Shown here piece by piece: positions 17,197 to 24,690 of a stretch of DNA of 64,000 nucleotides; within the stretch, counting starts at the first letter, position 1, and every line of letters starts with the position of its first letter. The position numbers and the translations under genes are program-made. Below the pieces are notes generated by a model. The model was not told the DNA's origin, searched no databases, and worked only from the letters and a program-made list of their open reading frames with translations. This DNA comes from RFSX01 sp964591455. Its GTDB lineage: Bacteria; Bacteroidota; Bacteroidia; Chitinophagales; Saprospiraceae. Location of the stretch: the NCBI GenBank assembly GCA_964591455.1, contig CAZQDZ010000001.1, positions 62,001 through 126,000 on the forward strand, given 5' to 3'.

Positions 17197-18033
17197 ATGC
17201 CAGTCAAAAAACATAAACCAGTAAGTCCAGGACGTAGACACTACATAAGTAATACGTATAGCGAACTTACAAGTAAGTCTAGCAAGCCATATAAGCCGCT
17301 AACTGTAGGTCTAAAAAGATCAGGTGGTAGAAACCATGATGGTAAAATGACCGTAAGGAACATTGGTGGTGGTCACAAACGTAAGTACAGAATCATTGAT
17401 TTCAAAAGAGATAATGAAGGTGTAACAGGCACTGTAATGACTATAGAATATGATCCTAACAGATCTGCCTATATCGCCTTGATAGACTATGATTCAGAGA
17501 AGAGGTATATCATAGCTCCTAATGGCCTGAAAGTAGGCGATAAAATAACTTCAGGTAAAAAAGCTACACCTAATATAGGTAATGCGATGTATCTGTCTGA
17601 TATTCCTTTGGGGTCCGATATTCATGCAATAGAAATGAATCCAGGAAAAGGAGCTCAGCTGGCTAGGAGTGCTGGTACTAATGCCACGCTAATGGGTAGA
17701 GAAGGAAAATATGCAATAGTGAAATTGCCAAGTGGCGAAGTAAGAAGAGTCCTACAAACATGTAAAGCAGTGCTTGGTTCAACATCTAATCCTGACCATG
17801 CACTTACAGTAACAGGTAAAGCAGGAAGAAATAGATGGAAAGGAAGGAGACCAAGAGTAAGAGGTGTTGCGATGAACCCTGTCGATCACCCGATGGGTGG
17901 TGGTGAAGGTAAATCTTCTGGAGGTCACCCAAGATCTCGTACAGGCATAATGGCTAAAGGTCAGAAGACTAGAAACAATAAGAAGTATTCTAGCAAATTG
18001 ATAATATCTAGGAAAAAATCAAAAAATAAATAA
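17197..18033 (+). CDS. rplB: 50S ribosomal protein L2
   Basis: This 278-residue core 23S-binding protein is needed for subunit association and peptidyl transfer. The conserved GGGHKRKYRIIDFKR region and the C-terminal MNPVDHPMGGGEGKSSGGHP loop, including the essential histidine, are present. rpsS starts 2 nt after its stop. Confidence 0.98.
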   Translation: MPVKKHKPVSPGRRHYISNTYSELTSKSSKPYKPLTVGLKRSGGRNHDGKMTVRNIGGGHKRKYRIIDFKRDNEGVTGTVMTIEYDPNRSAYIALIDYDSEKRYIIAPNGLKVGDKITSGKKATPNIGNAMYLSDIPLGSDIHAIEMNPGKGAQLARSAGTNATLMGREGKYAIVKLPSGEVRRVLQTCKAVLGSTSNPDHALTVTGKAGRNRWKGRRPRVRGVAMNPVDHPMGGGEGKSSGGHPRSRTGIMAKGQKTRNNKKYSSKLIISRKKSKNK

Positions 18034-18035
18034 GC

Positions 18036-18299
18036 ATGGCTAGATCTCTAAAGAAAGGTCCTTATGTGTATCATGCCTTACTAGATAAGGTTCAAAAAGC
18101 GCAATCTTCACAAAAGAAGACAGTGATTAAGACATGGTCCAGACCATCTATGGTAATTCCTGCTATGGTAGGGATAACTATCGCAGTGCATAATGGTAAA
18201 ACATTTGTGCCTGTATATATTACAGAGAATATGGTAGGTCATAAGTTAGGAGAATTTTCGCCTACAAGAACTTACAAAGGCCATACTGGTAACAGATAA
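18036..18299 (+). CDS. rpsS: 30S ribosomal protein S19
   Basis: This 87-residue protein of the 30S head contacts S13 and tRNA. It has the family start ARSLKKGPYV and the signature GKTFVPVYITENMVGHKLGE followed by FSPTRTYKGH. It lies between rplB and rplV. Confidence 0.98.
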   Translation: MARSLKKGPYVYHALLDKVQKAQSSQKKTVIKTWSRPSMVIPAMVGITIAVHNGKTFVPVYITENMVGHKLGEFSPTRTYKGHTGNR

Positions 18300-18325
18300 T
18301 TTACAACTGATATAATTTATTAGTG

Positions 18326-18712
18326 ATGGAAGCAACAGCAAAACTTAAAAATGTCTCATTGTCAGAAAGGAAAATGAGATTCGTGACAGATAGTGTGAGA
18401 GGAAGGTCTGTAGATGAAGCCCTAAATATTTTGAGATTCTCTAAAAGAGAGGCATCAGAATATGTAGAAAAGTTACTTCTTTCAGCCGTATCTAATTGGG
18501 AGAACAAACTTGATATGGCTTATAGTGCTGATGATTATGATTTGTATGTCAAAAGTATCCATGTAGATGGAGCAGGCATGCTTAAGAGATTCAGACCGGC
18601 ACCACACGGGAGAGCTCACAGAATTAGAAAAAGATCTAACCATGTTACTGTTGTTGTATCCAACAAGGTAGAACTGGAAAGTGATAATACTGAAGAAAAT
18701 ACTGAAGATTAA
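18326..18712 (+). CDS. rplV: 50S ribosomal protein L22
   Basis: This 128-residue protein has a beta-hairpin lining the exit tunnel (MLKRFRPAPHGRAHRIRKRS). The ATG at 18326 directly follows an in-frame GTG (18323) that would add one residue; ATG is preferred. It ends in an acidic tail (DNTEENTED). The rpsC ATG follows after 3 nt. Confidence 0.97.
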   Translation: MEATAKLKNVSLSERKMRFVTDSVRGRSVDEALNILRFSKREASEYVEKLLLSAVSNWENKLDMAYSADDYDLYVKSIHVDGAGMLKRFRPAPHGRAHRIRKRSNHVTVVVSNKVELESDNTEENTED

Positions 18713-18715
18713 AAT

Positions 18716-19498
18716 ATGGGTCAAAAGACGAATCCAATAGGTAACAGGCTTGGCATCATCCGTGGATGGGAATCTAACTGGTATGGTGGCAAAGACTTCG
18801 CAAGAAAAGTTGTAGAGGATGAAAAAATCAGAAACTATCTACATGCGAGAGTTAATAAAGGAGGTATCGCCAGAATTATAATTGAGCGAACTCTTAAGAG
18901 AATTACTGTTACTGTACATACTTCCAGACCAGGAATTATCATTGGTAAAGGTGGGTCAGAGGTAGATAGAATTAGAGAAGAGTTGAAGAAGTTAACTGGT
19001 CAGGATGTACAGATAAATATCCTTGAAATAAGAAAGCCAGAATTAGATGCTGCAATAGTTGCTGAGACAGTTGGAAAGCAACTAGAGGGAAGAGTGAATT
19101 TTAGAAGAGCAATTAAGATGGCGATACAGTCTTCTATGAGAGCGGGTGCTGAAGGAATTAAAATTAGAGTAAGCGGAAGATTGAATGGTGCAGAGATGGC
19201 AAGAAGTGAGGAATTTAAGGATGGCAGAACACCATTGCATACATTCCGAGCAGATATAGACTATGCATTGTATGAAGCACTAACAGTATATGGAAAGATT
19301 GGCGTTAAATGCTGGATTTGCAGAGGAGAGGTATTAGGGAAAAGAGATTTATCTCCTAATGTAGGTGATGGAAAGCAGAAAGGAGGCAGAGGTGGAAATA
19401 GAGGTGGCAACAGAGGCGGAAATAGAGGTGGCAACAGAGGCGGAAATAGAGGAAACAGAGGCGGAGGAAATAGAAATAATAATAGAAATCGAAACTAG
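18716..19498 (+). CDS. rpsC: 30S ribosomal protein S3 with a Gly/Arg/Asn repeat tail
   Basis: S3 forms part of the mRNA entry channel. The KH domain shows SRPGIIIGKGGSEVDRIREE (about residues 64-83), and the C-terminal domain ends normally near GRDLSPNV-type sequence. At 260 residues it exceeds the usual length of about 210-230 because of a 38-residue tail (223-260). The tail is GGR, then five GGNR units, then GNR, GGGNR and Asn/Arg residues. The tail is encoded by imperfect 12-bp DNA repeats. RGG-type tails bind RNA in other proteins; the role here is unknown. A 71-bp gap with an internal promoter separates it from rplP. Confidence 0.97.
   Translation: MGQKTNPIGNRLGIIRGWESNWYGGKDFARKVVEDEKIRNYLHARVNKGGIARIIIERTLKRITVTVHTSRPGIIIGKGGSEVDRIREELKKLTGQDVQINILEIRKPELDAAIVAETVGKQLEGRVNFRRAIKMAIQSSMRAGAEGIKIRVSGRLNGAEMARSEEFKDGRTPLHTFRADIDYALYEALTVYGKIGVKCWICRGEVLGKRDLSPNVGDGKQKGGRGGNRGGNRGGNRGGNRGGNRGNRGGGNRNNNRNRN
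19382..19495 (+). repeat. 12-bp coding tandem repeat (GGNR units) at the 3' end of rpsC
   Basis: Alternating units such as GGTGGAAATAGA and GGTGGCAACAGA or GGCGGAAATAGA each encode GGNR. The AAT/AAC and GGT/GGC synonymous alternation creates a 24-bp higher-order period. Such repeats may expand or contract by slippage without breaking the frame. Confidence 0.85.
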
Positions 19499-19528
19499 AA
19501 GAGTAAATTTATATAAATCAATTTGTTA

Positions 19529-19536
19529 TACCTTTG
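19529..19536 (+). promoter_or_regulatory. Internal promoter -7 box before rplP
   Basis: TACCTTTG followed by CGCC closely resembles the rpsL box TACCTTTGCAC. No good TTG lies 20 bp upstream. It may add transcription to the distal half of the cluster. Confidence 0.45.
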
Positions 19537-19569
19537 CGCCAATTTTGCAAAGGCTAAAATAAATGAATC

Positions 19570-19989
19570 ATGTTACAGCCAAAGCGTACTAAATATAGAA
19601 AGCAGCAGAAAGGAAAGAATAAAGGATTAGCTTATAAAGGAAGCAAAATCTCTTTCGGATCATTTGCTTTGAAGACAATGGAAAATGCCTTCATTACAAA
19701 TAGGCAAATAGAGGCAGCTAGGATTGCTATGACTCGTCACATGCAGAGACAAGGGAAAGTATGGATTAGAATATTCCCAGATAAACCAATCACATCTAAG
19801 CCGTTAGAGGTAAGGATGGGTAAGGGTAAAGGAAATCTAGATCACTACGTAGCTAGAGTAAGAGCGGGTAGAATTATGTTCGAGTTAGACGGTGTTTCGG
19901 AAAAGATAGCTTATGAAGCGCTTAGATTGGCTGCCCAAAAGTTGCCAGTAGCCACGAGAACTATAACCAGACCTGATTACCAAGAATAA
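19570..19989 (+). CDS. rplP: 50S ribosomal protein L16
   Basis: This 139-residue protein positions tRNA acceptor ends at the A site. It has the start MLQPKRTKYRKQQKG, the motif KVWIRIFPDKPITSKP and the MGKGKGNLDHYVARV segment. The ATG at 19570 matches the family start; an ATG at 19563 is out of frame. It follows rpsC after an internal promoter. Confidence 0.98.
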   Translation: MLQPKRTKYRKQQKGKNKGLAYKGSKISFGSFALKTMENAFITNRQIEAARIAMTRHMQRQGKVWIRIFPDKPITSKPLEVRMGKGKGNLDHYVARVRAGRIMFELDGVSEKIAYEALRLAAQKLPVATRTITRPDYQE

Positions 19990-20008
19990 GAAAGAATAAC
20001 TAGATAAA

Positions 20009-20266
20009 ATGGCTAGCAAGAAATATATAGAGTTGCAAGAGTTCACAATAGACGAGCTTAAAAATGAGTTGACTCAGACTGAAGTGCAGTACCAGAAATT
20101 GCAATTTGATCACACATTGAAAGGATTAGAAAATCCATTGGCACTAAAAGAAGTCAGAAAGGATATCGCAAGGATGCGTACTGAATTACGAAGAAGAGAG
20201 ATTGCTGAGATGACACCAGAACAACTGTCAAATAGAACCAAAATTCGAGCTAGAAGAAGAAAATAA
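20009..20266 (+). CDS. rpmC: 50S ribosomal protein L29
   Basis: The 85-residue product carries the L29 helical hairpin (ELKNELTQTEVQYQKLQFDH, then NPLALKEVRKDIARMRTELRRRE). It is about 20 residues longer than typical L29 because of a basic C-terminal extension ending RTKIRARRRK. It lies between rplP (19 nt) and rpsQ (2 nt). Confidence 0.93.
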   Translation: MASKKYIELQEFTIDELKNELTQTEVQYQKLQFDHTLKGLENPLALKEVRKDIARMRTELRRREIAEMTPEQLSNRTKIRARRRK

Positions 20267-20268
20267 CT

Positions 20269-20562
20269 ATGTCTACAGAAACAACACAACAGCACCAGGA
20301 AAATGCTCCTGTGCAAAAGCACAAGAAAACTAGAATCGGTATCGTGACTAGCACTAAAATGGATAAGTCCATTACCGTAGCTGTAGAGAGAAAATTACGT
20401 CACCCTATCTATGGTAAGTACGTAAAGAAGACCAAGAAGTTTGTTGCTCACGATGAAATGAATGAGTGCAATGAAGGTGATACTGTGAAAATAATAGAGT
20501 CTCGTCCTTTGAGTAAAAGAAAGAGATGGAGACTTACTGAAATTTTAGAACGAGCAAAATAA
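20269..20562 (+). CDS. rpsQ: 30S ribosomal protein S17
   Basis: This 97-residue OB-fold 16S-binding protein reads RIGIVTSTKMDKSITVAVER, then HPIYGKYVKKTKKFVAHDE. A roughly 20-residue Gln/Glu/His-rich N-terminal extension precedes the core. It is followed 7 nt later by rplN. Confidence 0.96.
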   Translation: MSTETTQQHQENAPVQKHKKTRIGIVTSTKMDKSITVAVERKLRHPIYGKYVKKTKKFVAHDEMNECNEGDTVKIIESRPLSKRKRWRLTEILERAK

Positions 20563-20569
20563 TCTAAAG

Positions 20570-20935
20570 ATGATACAGCAAGAGAGTCGTCTTAATGTCG
20601 CAGATAATTCAGGAGCAAAGCAAGTGCTTTGTATAAGAGTACTTGGAGGTACCAAAAGAAGATATGCGTCTGTAGGAGATAAGATAATAGTTTCTGTCAA
20701 AGAAGCTGCACCAGGTGGGGTCAAAAAGGGATTGGTTTCTCCAGCTGTTATTGTGAGAACAAAGAAAGAAATAAGAAGAAAGGATGGTTCTTACATACGT
20801 TTTGATGACAATGCAGTTGTCTTACTTACTGCTGCAGATGAGCCAAGAGGAACAAGGATTTTTGGACCAGTGGCAAGAGAATTGAGAGACAAGGAGTATA
20901 TGAGAATTATTTCATTAGCCCCAGAGGTACTATAG
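20570..20935 (+). CDS. rplN: 50S ribosomal protein L14
   Basis: The length of 121 residues is standard. It starts MIQQESRLNVADNSGAKQVL and contains the family signature FDDNAVVLL followed by PRGTRIFGPVARELR. L14 forms an intersubunit bridge and binds the silencing factor RsfS in other bacteria. Confidence 0.98.
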   Translation: MIQQESRLNVADNSGAKQVLCIRVLGGTKRRYASVGDKIIVSVKEAAPGGVKKGLVSPAVIVRTKKEIRRKDGSYIRFDDNAVVLLTAADEPRGTRIFGPVARELRDKEYMRIISLAPEVL

Positions 20936-20942
20936 TTATAAT

Positions 20943-21281
20943 ATGAAAAGTATTAAATCACACAAAACCAAGAAACTCCATATCAAAAAAGGAGATAAAG
21001 TAATGGTCATTTCAGGTGCTAGCAAAGGTACTACTGGTGAAGTACAGCAAGTCTTCCCAAAAACCTACAGAGCTATAGTCGAAGGTGTTAACATGGCAAA
21101 GAAACATGTTAAGCCTGTCGCTGATCAGCCAGGTGGCATTAATGATATAGAACAATCTATCCATCTTTCTAACCTTCTGTTAGTGGACCCTAAATCTGGT
21201 GAAGCAACAAGAGTAGGAAGAAAGTCTGATGGAAAGAAAAGTGTCAGATATTCTAAGAAAACAGGAGAAATTATTAACTAA
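20943..21281 (+). CDS. rplX: 50S ribosomal protein L24
   Basis: This 112-residue assembly-initiator protein has the KOW motif KGDKVMVISGASKGTTGEVQ and then VEGVNMAKKHVKP. Its TAA overlaps the rplE ATG by one base (TAATG), indicating translational coupling. Confidence 0.97.
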   Translation: MKSIKSHKTKKLHIKKGDKVMVISGASKGTTGEVQQVFPKTYRAIVEGVNMAKKHVKPVADQPGGINDIEQSIHLSNLLLVDPKSGEATRVGRKSDGKKSVRYSKKTGEIIN

Positions 21282-21838
21282 TGAGTTACGAGCCTAGACT
21301 ACGAACTAAATACAGAGACGAAATTGTTCCAAAATTGATAGAACAGTTTCAGTATAAATCTGCAATGCAAGTCCCAAGACTACTGAAGATTTCTATGAAT
21401 CAAGGTGTAGGAAACGCTACCCAAGATAAGAAGTTGGTAGAGAATGCTGTTCAGGAAATGTCAATGATTGCTGGACAGAAGGCAATTGCAACTGTAGCTT
21501 CTAAATCAGTTTCAAATTTCAAATTGAGAGAGGGGATGCCAATTGGCGCAAAAGTTACCTTGAGACAATATAGAATGTGGGAATTCTTAGATAGGTTTAT
21601 TTCTGTAGCATTACCAAGAGTAAGAGACTTTAGAGGAATTAGTGATAAGAGTTTTGATGGAAGAGGTAACTATTCAATAGGTATCAAAGAGCAAATTATA
21701 TTTCCAGAAATCAATATTGATAAGATTAATAAAATTACTGGAATGGACATAAATTTTGTAACAAGCGCGAAAACTGATGCAGAAGCATTAGAACTTCTTA
21801 AACTGTTAGGAATGCCGTTCAAAAATCAAAGAAATTAA
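21281..21838 (+). CDS. rplE: 50S ribosomal protein L5
   Basis: This 185-residue 5S-rRNA-binding protein has conserved stretches including VPRLLKISMNQGVGNA, LREGMPIGAKVTLR and the C-terminal NYSIGIKEQIIFPEI. It overlaps rplX by one base and is followed 6 nt later by rpsN. Confidence 0.98.
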   Translation: MSYEPRLRTKYRDEIVPKLIEQFQYKSAMQVPRLLKISMNQGVGNATQDKKLVENAVQEMSMIAGQKAIATVASKSVSNFKLREGMPIGAKVTLRQYRMWEFLDRFISVALPRVRDFRGISDKSFDGRGNYSIGIKEQIIFPEINIDKINKITGMDINFVTSAKTDAEALELLKLLGMPFKNQRN

Positions 21839-21844
21839 TACACT

Positions 21845-22114
21845 ATGGCTAGAAAAGCGATTATAGCAAGAGAAGCTAAAAGACAACGTCTAGTTGCCAA
21901 GTACGCAGATTTAAGAGCAAAATTGAAAAAAGAAGGAAAGTGGGTAGAGTTAGATAAATTGCCAAAGAATTCTTCTGCAGTAAGATTACATAACAGATGT
22001 AAACTTACAGGTAGACCAAAAGGCTACATGAGAAAATTTGGTATCAACAGAGTAACATTTAGAAAGATGGCTCTAGAAGGAAAGATTCCAGGCCTCACTA
22101 AATCAAGCTGGTAA
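21845..22114 (+). CDS. rpsN: 30S ribosomal protein S14 (zinc-independent form)
   Basis: This 89-residue S14 lacks the CxxC...CxxC zinc ribbon; only one Cys (HNRCKLTGRPKGYMRKFGI) remains, so it is the C-minus type. The C-terminal GLTKSSW is typical. It lies between rplE and rpsH. Confidence 0.97.
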   Translation: MARKAIIAREAKRQRLVAKYADLRAKLKKEGKWVELDKLPKNSSAVRLHNRCKLTGRPKGYMRKFGINRVTFRKMALEGKIPGLTKSSW

Positions 22115-22150
22115 GCACTCAAATTCATAAACTTTTAGCTAAGAGAAAAA

Positions 22151-22552
22151 ATGGTAACAGATTCTATAGCAGATTACTTAACAAGACTTAGAAATGCTCA
22201 GCAGGCGAAGCATAAAATTGTAGAGATTCCTGCTTCAAAAATGAAGAAGAGCATTACTGAAATATTATACGACCAAGGATATATCCTTAAGTATAAGTTT
22301 GATGATGAGGCTGGAAAGCATGGTACAATAAAGATTGCAATCAAGTATGACAGCAAAACAAAAGACCCTGTCATCAAAAAAATTGGAAGATTAAGTAAGC
22401 CTGGATTAAGAAAATATGTCAAGGCAGATGCTTTGCCAAGAGCGATAAATGGCCTTGGTATAAATATCGTATCAACCTCCAAAGGCGTTATGACAAGCAA
22501 GCAAGCAGCAAGAGAGAATGTCGGAGGTGAACTTATTTGTTACGTACATTAA
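22151..22552 (+). CDS. rpsH: 30S ribosomal protein S8
   Basis: This 133-residue central-domain assembly protein reads DSIADYLTRLRNAQQAKH at the N-terminus and STSKGVMTSKQAARENVGGE near the C-terminus. In E. coli S8 represses the spc operon by binding mRNA near rplE. No matching site was identified here. Confidence 0.98.
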   Translation: MVTDSIADYLTRLRNAQQAKHKIVEIPASKMKKSITEILYDQGYILKYKFDDEAGKHGTIKIAIKYDSKTKDPVIKKIGRLSKPGLRKYVKADALPRAINGLGINIVSTSKGVMTSKQAARENVGGELICYVH

Positions 22553-22561
22553 TTTGAAATT

Positions 22562-23116
22562 ATGTCTAGAATAGGAAAAGCACCCATAAGTATACCTGGC
22601 GGAGTAACATTCGATGTTTCTAAAGGGAACCTGGTAACAATCAAAGGGCCAAAAGGTGAGTTAATTCAGCAAGTTGACCCTGATTTGGAGTTGAAACTAG
22701 AAGATGGTGTGCTGAATATTAGTAGGCCAACTGAGCAGAAAAGGCATAAAGCAATGCACGGCCTATATCGATCACTTATCAGTAATATGGTTGATGGTGT
22801 GACTAATGGTGTGACTAAGGAATTAGAATTGATTGGCGTAGGATATAGAGTATCAAATACTGGAAATCTCCTAGAAATTGCTCTAGGTTATTCTCACCCA
22901 ATATTCTTTTATGCACCAGATGAGGTTAAAGTAGAAACTAAGATGGAGAAAGGTTCGCCTCCGACTATCATTTTAACCAGTCATGATAAACAACTTGTAG
23001 GACAGGTGGCAGCAAAGATTAGAGCATTCAGAAAAGTAGAACCATATAAAGGAAAAGGGGTGCGATTTAAAGGTGAACAAATTAGAAGAAAAGCCGGAAA
23101 AACAGCTGGCGCTTAA
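22562..23116 (+). CDS. rplF: 50S ribosomal protein L6
   Basis: This 184-residue two-domain 23S-binding protein starts MSRIGKAPISIPGGV. It ends with the family signature EPYKGKGVRFKGEQIRRKAGK, and GVGYRV marks the second domain. It is separated from rpsH by 9 nt and from rplR by 11 nt. Confidence 0.98.
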   Translation: MSRIGKAPISIPGGVTFDVSKGNLVTIKGPKGELIQQVDPDLELKLEDGVLNISRPTEQKRHKAMHGLYRSLISNMVDGVTNGVTKELELIGVGYRVSNTGNLLEIALGYSHPIFFYAPDEVKVETKMEKGSPPTIILTSHDKQLVGQVAAKIRAFRKVEPYKGKGVRFKGEQIRRKAGKTAGA

Positions 23117-23127
23117 TATATAGAGCT

Positions 23128-23466
23128 ATGTCAAAGACATCAACTAAACAGAAAATTAAATACCGTATCAGAAAGAAAATTCAGGGAACTCCTGAAATAC
23201 CTAGGCTGTCAGTATTTAGAAGTAATAAGCATATCTATTGTCAGATTATTGATGACTTGAATGGAGTTACCCTTGTACAAGCTAACTCTAAGTCACTTAA
23301 TGTCAGCAATAACGTAGACTCCGCTAAGAAAGTAGGAAGCGATATTGCAGATAAGGCAAAAAGCAAGAATGTGCAGAAGGTTGTTTTTGACAGAGGAGGC
23401 AATCTCTATCATGGTAGAATCAAAGCCCTTGCAGATGCTGCAAGAGAAGGCGGTCTACAATTTTAA
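23128..23466 (+). CDS. rplR: 50S ribosomal protein L18
   Basis: This 112-residue 5S-rRNA-binding protein contains PRLSVFRSNKHIYCQIIDD, and the C-terminus VVFDRGGNLYHGRIKALADA is nearly invariant across bacteria. It is followed after 26 nt by rpsE. Confidence 0.97.
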   Translation: MSKTSTKQKIKYRIRKKIQGTPEIPRLSVFRSNKHIYCQIIDDLNGVTLVQANSKSLNVSNNVDSAKKVGSDIADKAKSKNVQKVVFDRGGNLYHGRIKALADAAREGGLQF

Positions 23467-23492
23467 TTCAAAACTTGATTATAACGTAAGCA

Positions 23493-24020
23493 ATGGCGCA
23501 TCGCAACGACAGAAATAATAAAAAGAGACCAGTAGAGACTTCCGATTTAAAGGATAAACTGGTCAGTTTGCAAAGAGTAGCAAAAGTTACCAAAGGGGGT
23601 AGAACTTTTAGCTTCTCTGCACTTGTTGTATTAGGAGACGGGAAAGGGAAAGTAGGGCATGGATTAGGTAAAGCTAGAGATGTACAGGAATGTATAGCCA
23701 AGGCAGTAGAAGATGCTAGAAAAAATCTAGTGGAAGTGCCTATTATAAATGGGACTATTCCTCATGAGCAGAAAGGAAAGTACGGAGCTGGTAAAGTTCT
23801 AATCAAACCAGCTGCAGATGGTACAGGTGTTATAGCTGGAGGAGCGATGAGGGCAGTACTAGAGAGTGCTGGTGTTCAGAATGTATTGGCTAAATCACAA
23901 GGGTCTTCTAATCCTCATAATGTTGTCAAAGCTACGGTAGATGCATTAAGGAGACTAAGAAGTCCACATGAAGTTGCGAGACAAAGAGGGATTACTTTAG
24001 AGAAATTATTTGAAGGTTAG
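23493..24020 (+). CDS. rpsE: 30S ribosomal protein S5
   Basis: This 175-residue fidelity and mRNA-unwinding protein has the dsRBD-like N-terminal domain VAKVTKGGRTFSFSALVVLG, followed by GKVGHGLGKARDV, and the second domain IAGGAMRAVLESAGVQNVL. The rpmD ATG lies 4 nt beyond its stop. Confidence 0.98.
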   Translation: MAHRNDRNNKKRPVETSDLKDKLVSLQRVAKVTKGGRTFSFSALVVLGDGKGKVGHGLGKARDVQECIAKAVEDARKNLVEVPIINGTIPHEQKGKYGAGKVLIKPAADGTGVIAGGAMRAVLESAGVQNVLAKSQGSSNPHNVVKATVDALRRLRSPHEVARQRGITLEKLFEG

Positions 24021-24024
24021 GATT

Positions 24025-24204
24025 ATGGGCAAAATAAAAATTACCCAAGTAAAGAGTATCATAGACAGACCAAAGCGTCAGAAGGATACGATGAAAGCAT
24101 TGGGATTAAGAAAAATGAACCAAACAGTGGTGAAAGAAACTTCACCTCAGATTTTGGGTATGGTCAATAAAGTTAAACACCTTCTAAAGGTGGAAGACGC
24201 ATAA
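24025..24204 (+). CDS. rpmD: 50S ribosomal protein L30
   Basis: This 59-residue protein reads MGKIKITQVKSIIDRPKRQK, then TMKALGLRKMNQTV and the C-terminal helix GMVNKVKHLLKVE. A TTG 15 bp upstream keeps the frame open into rpsE, but the ATG at 24025 matches the family start. Confidence 0.95.
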   Translation: MGKIKITQVKSIIDRPKRQKDTMKALGLRKMNQTVVKETSPQILGMVNKVKHLLKVEDA

Positions 24205-24234
24205 CTCATCAAAGAGACTAAATAGAAGAATACT

Positions 24235-24681
24235 ATGGAATTACATAGATTAACCCCAGCTAAAGGGTCCGTCAAGAAAGGAAAGAGAATCGCAAGAGGA
24301 CAAGGGTCGGGTCATGGTGGAACCTCTACAAGAGGTCATAAAGGAGCAAAATCTAGATCTGGATGGAGTAGAAAGAGAGCTTTTGAAGGTGGGCAGATGC
24401 CGCTTCAGATGAGATTGCCTAAGAAAGGTTTTAAAAACCCGAATAGGGTATCATATACTGCACTCAATCTATCTAGACTACAAGAACTCCATGATAAGCA
24501 TGGACTTTCTGAAGTAACTATTGAGTCACTTTATGAAAAGAGAATTATAAAGAAAGGAGAGAAAATTAAAGTACTTGCTAATGGAGAATTGAATTCTAAA
24601 GTTAGCGTTAAGGTACATGCCATCTCAGAAAAAGCGAAGTCCCAAATCGAAGCGAAAGGCGGATCTGTTACTTTACTTTAA
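24235..24681 (+). CDS. rplO: 50S ribosomal protein L15
   Basis: The length of 148 residues is typical. The Gly-rich N-terminal extension (GKRIARGQGSGHGGTSTRGH) threads into the 23S rRNA, followed by GQMPLQMRLPKKGFKN. The normal partner order rpmD-rplO-secY is kept, with 9 nt to secY. Confidence 0.97.
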   Translation: MELHRLTPAKGSVKKGKRIARGQGSGHGGTSTRGHKGAKSRSGWSRKRAFEGGQMPLQMRLPKKGFKNPNRVSYTALNLSRLQELHDKHGLSEVTIESLYEKRIIKKGEKIKVLANGELNSKVSVKVHAISEKAKSQIEAKGGSVTLL

Positions 24682-24690
24682 AATTAAAGA

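Noticed and set aside
19365..19562. Alternative-frame ORF (65 residues, Glu/Ile/Ala-rich) across the rpsC tail
   Set aside because: It is a +2-frame reading of the GGNR-encoding repeats, which stay open in other frames by composition. rpsC in this stretch is a normal in-frame continuation.
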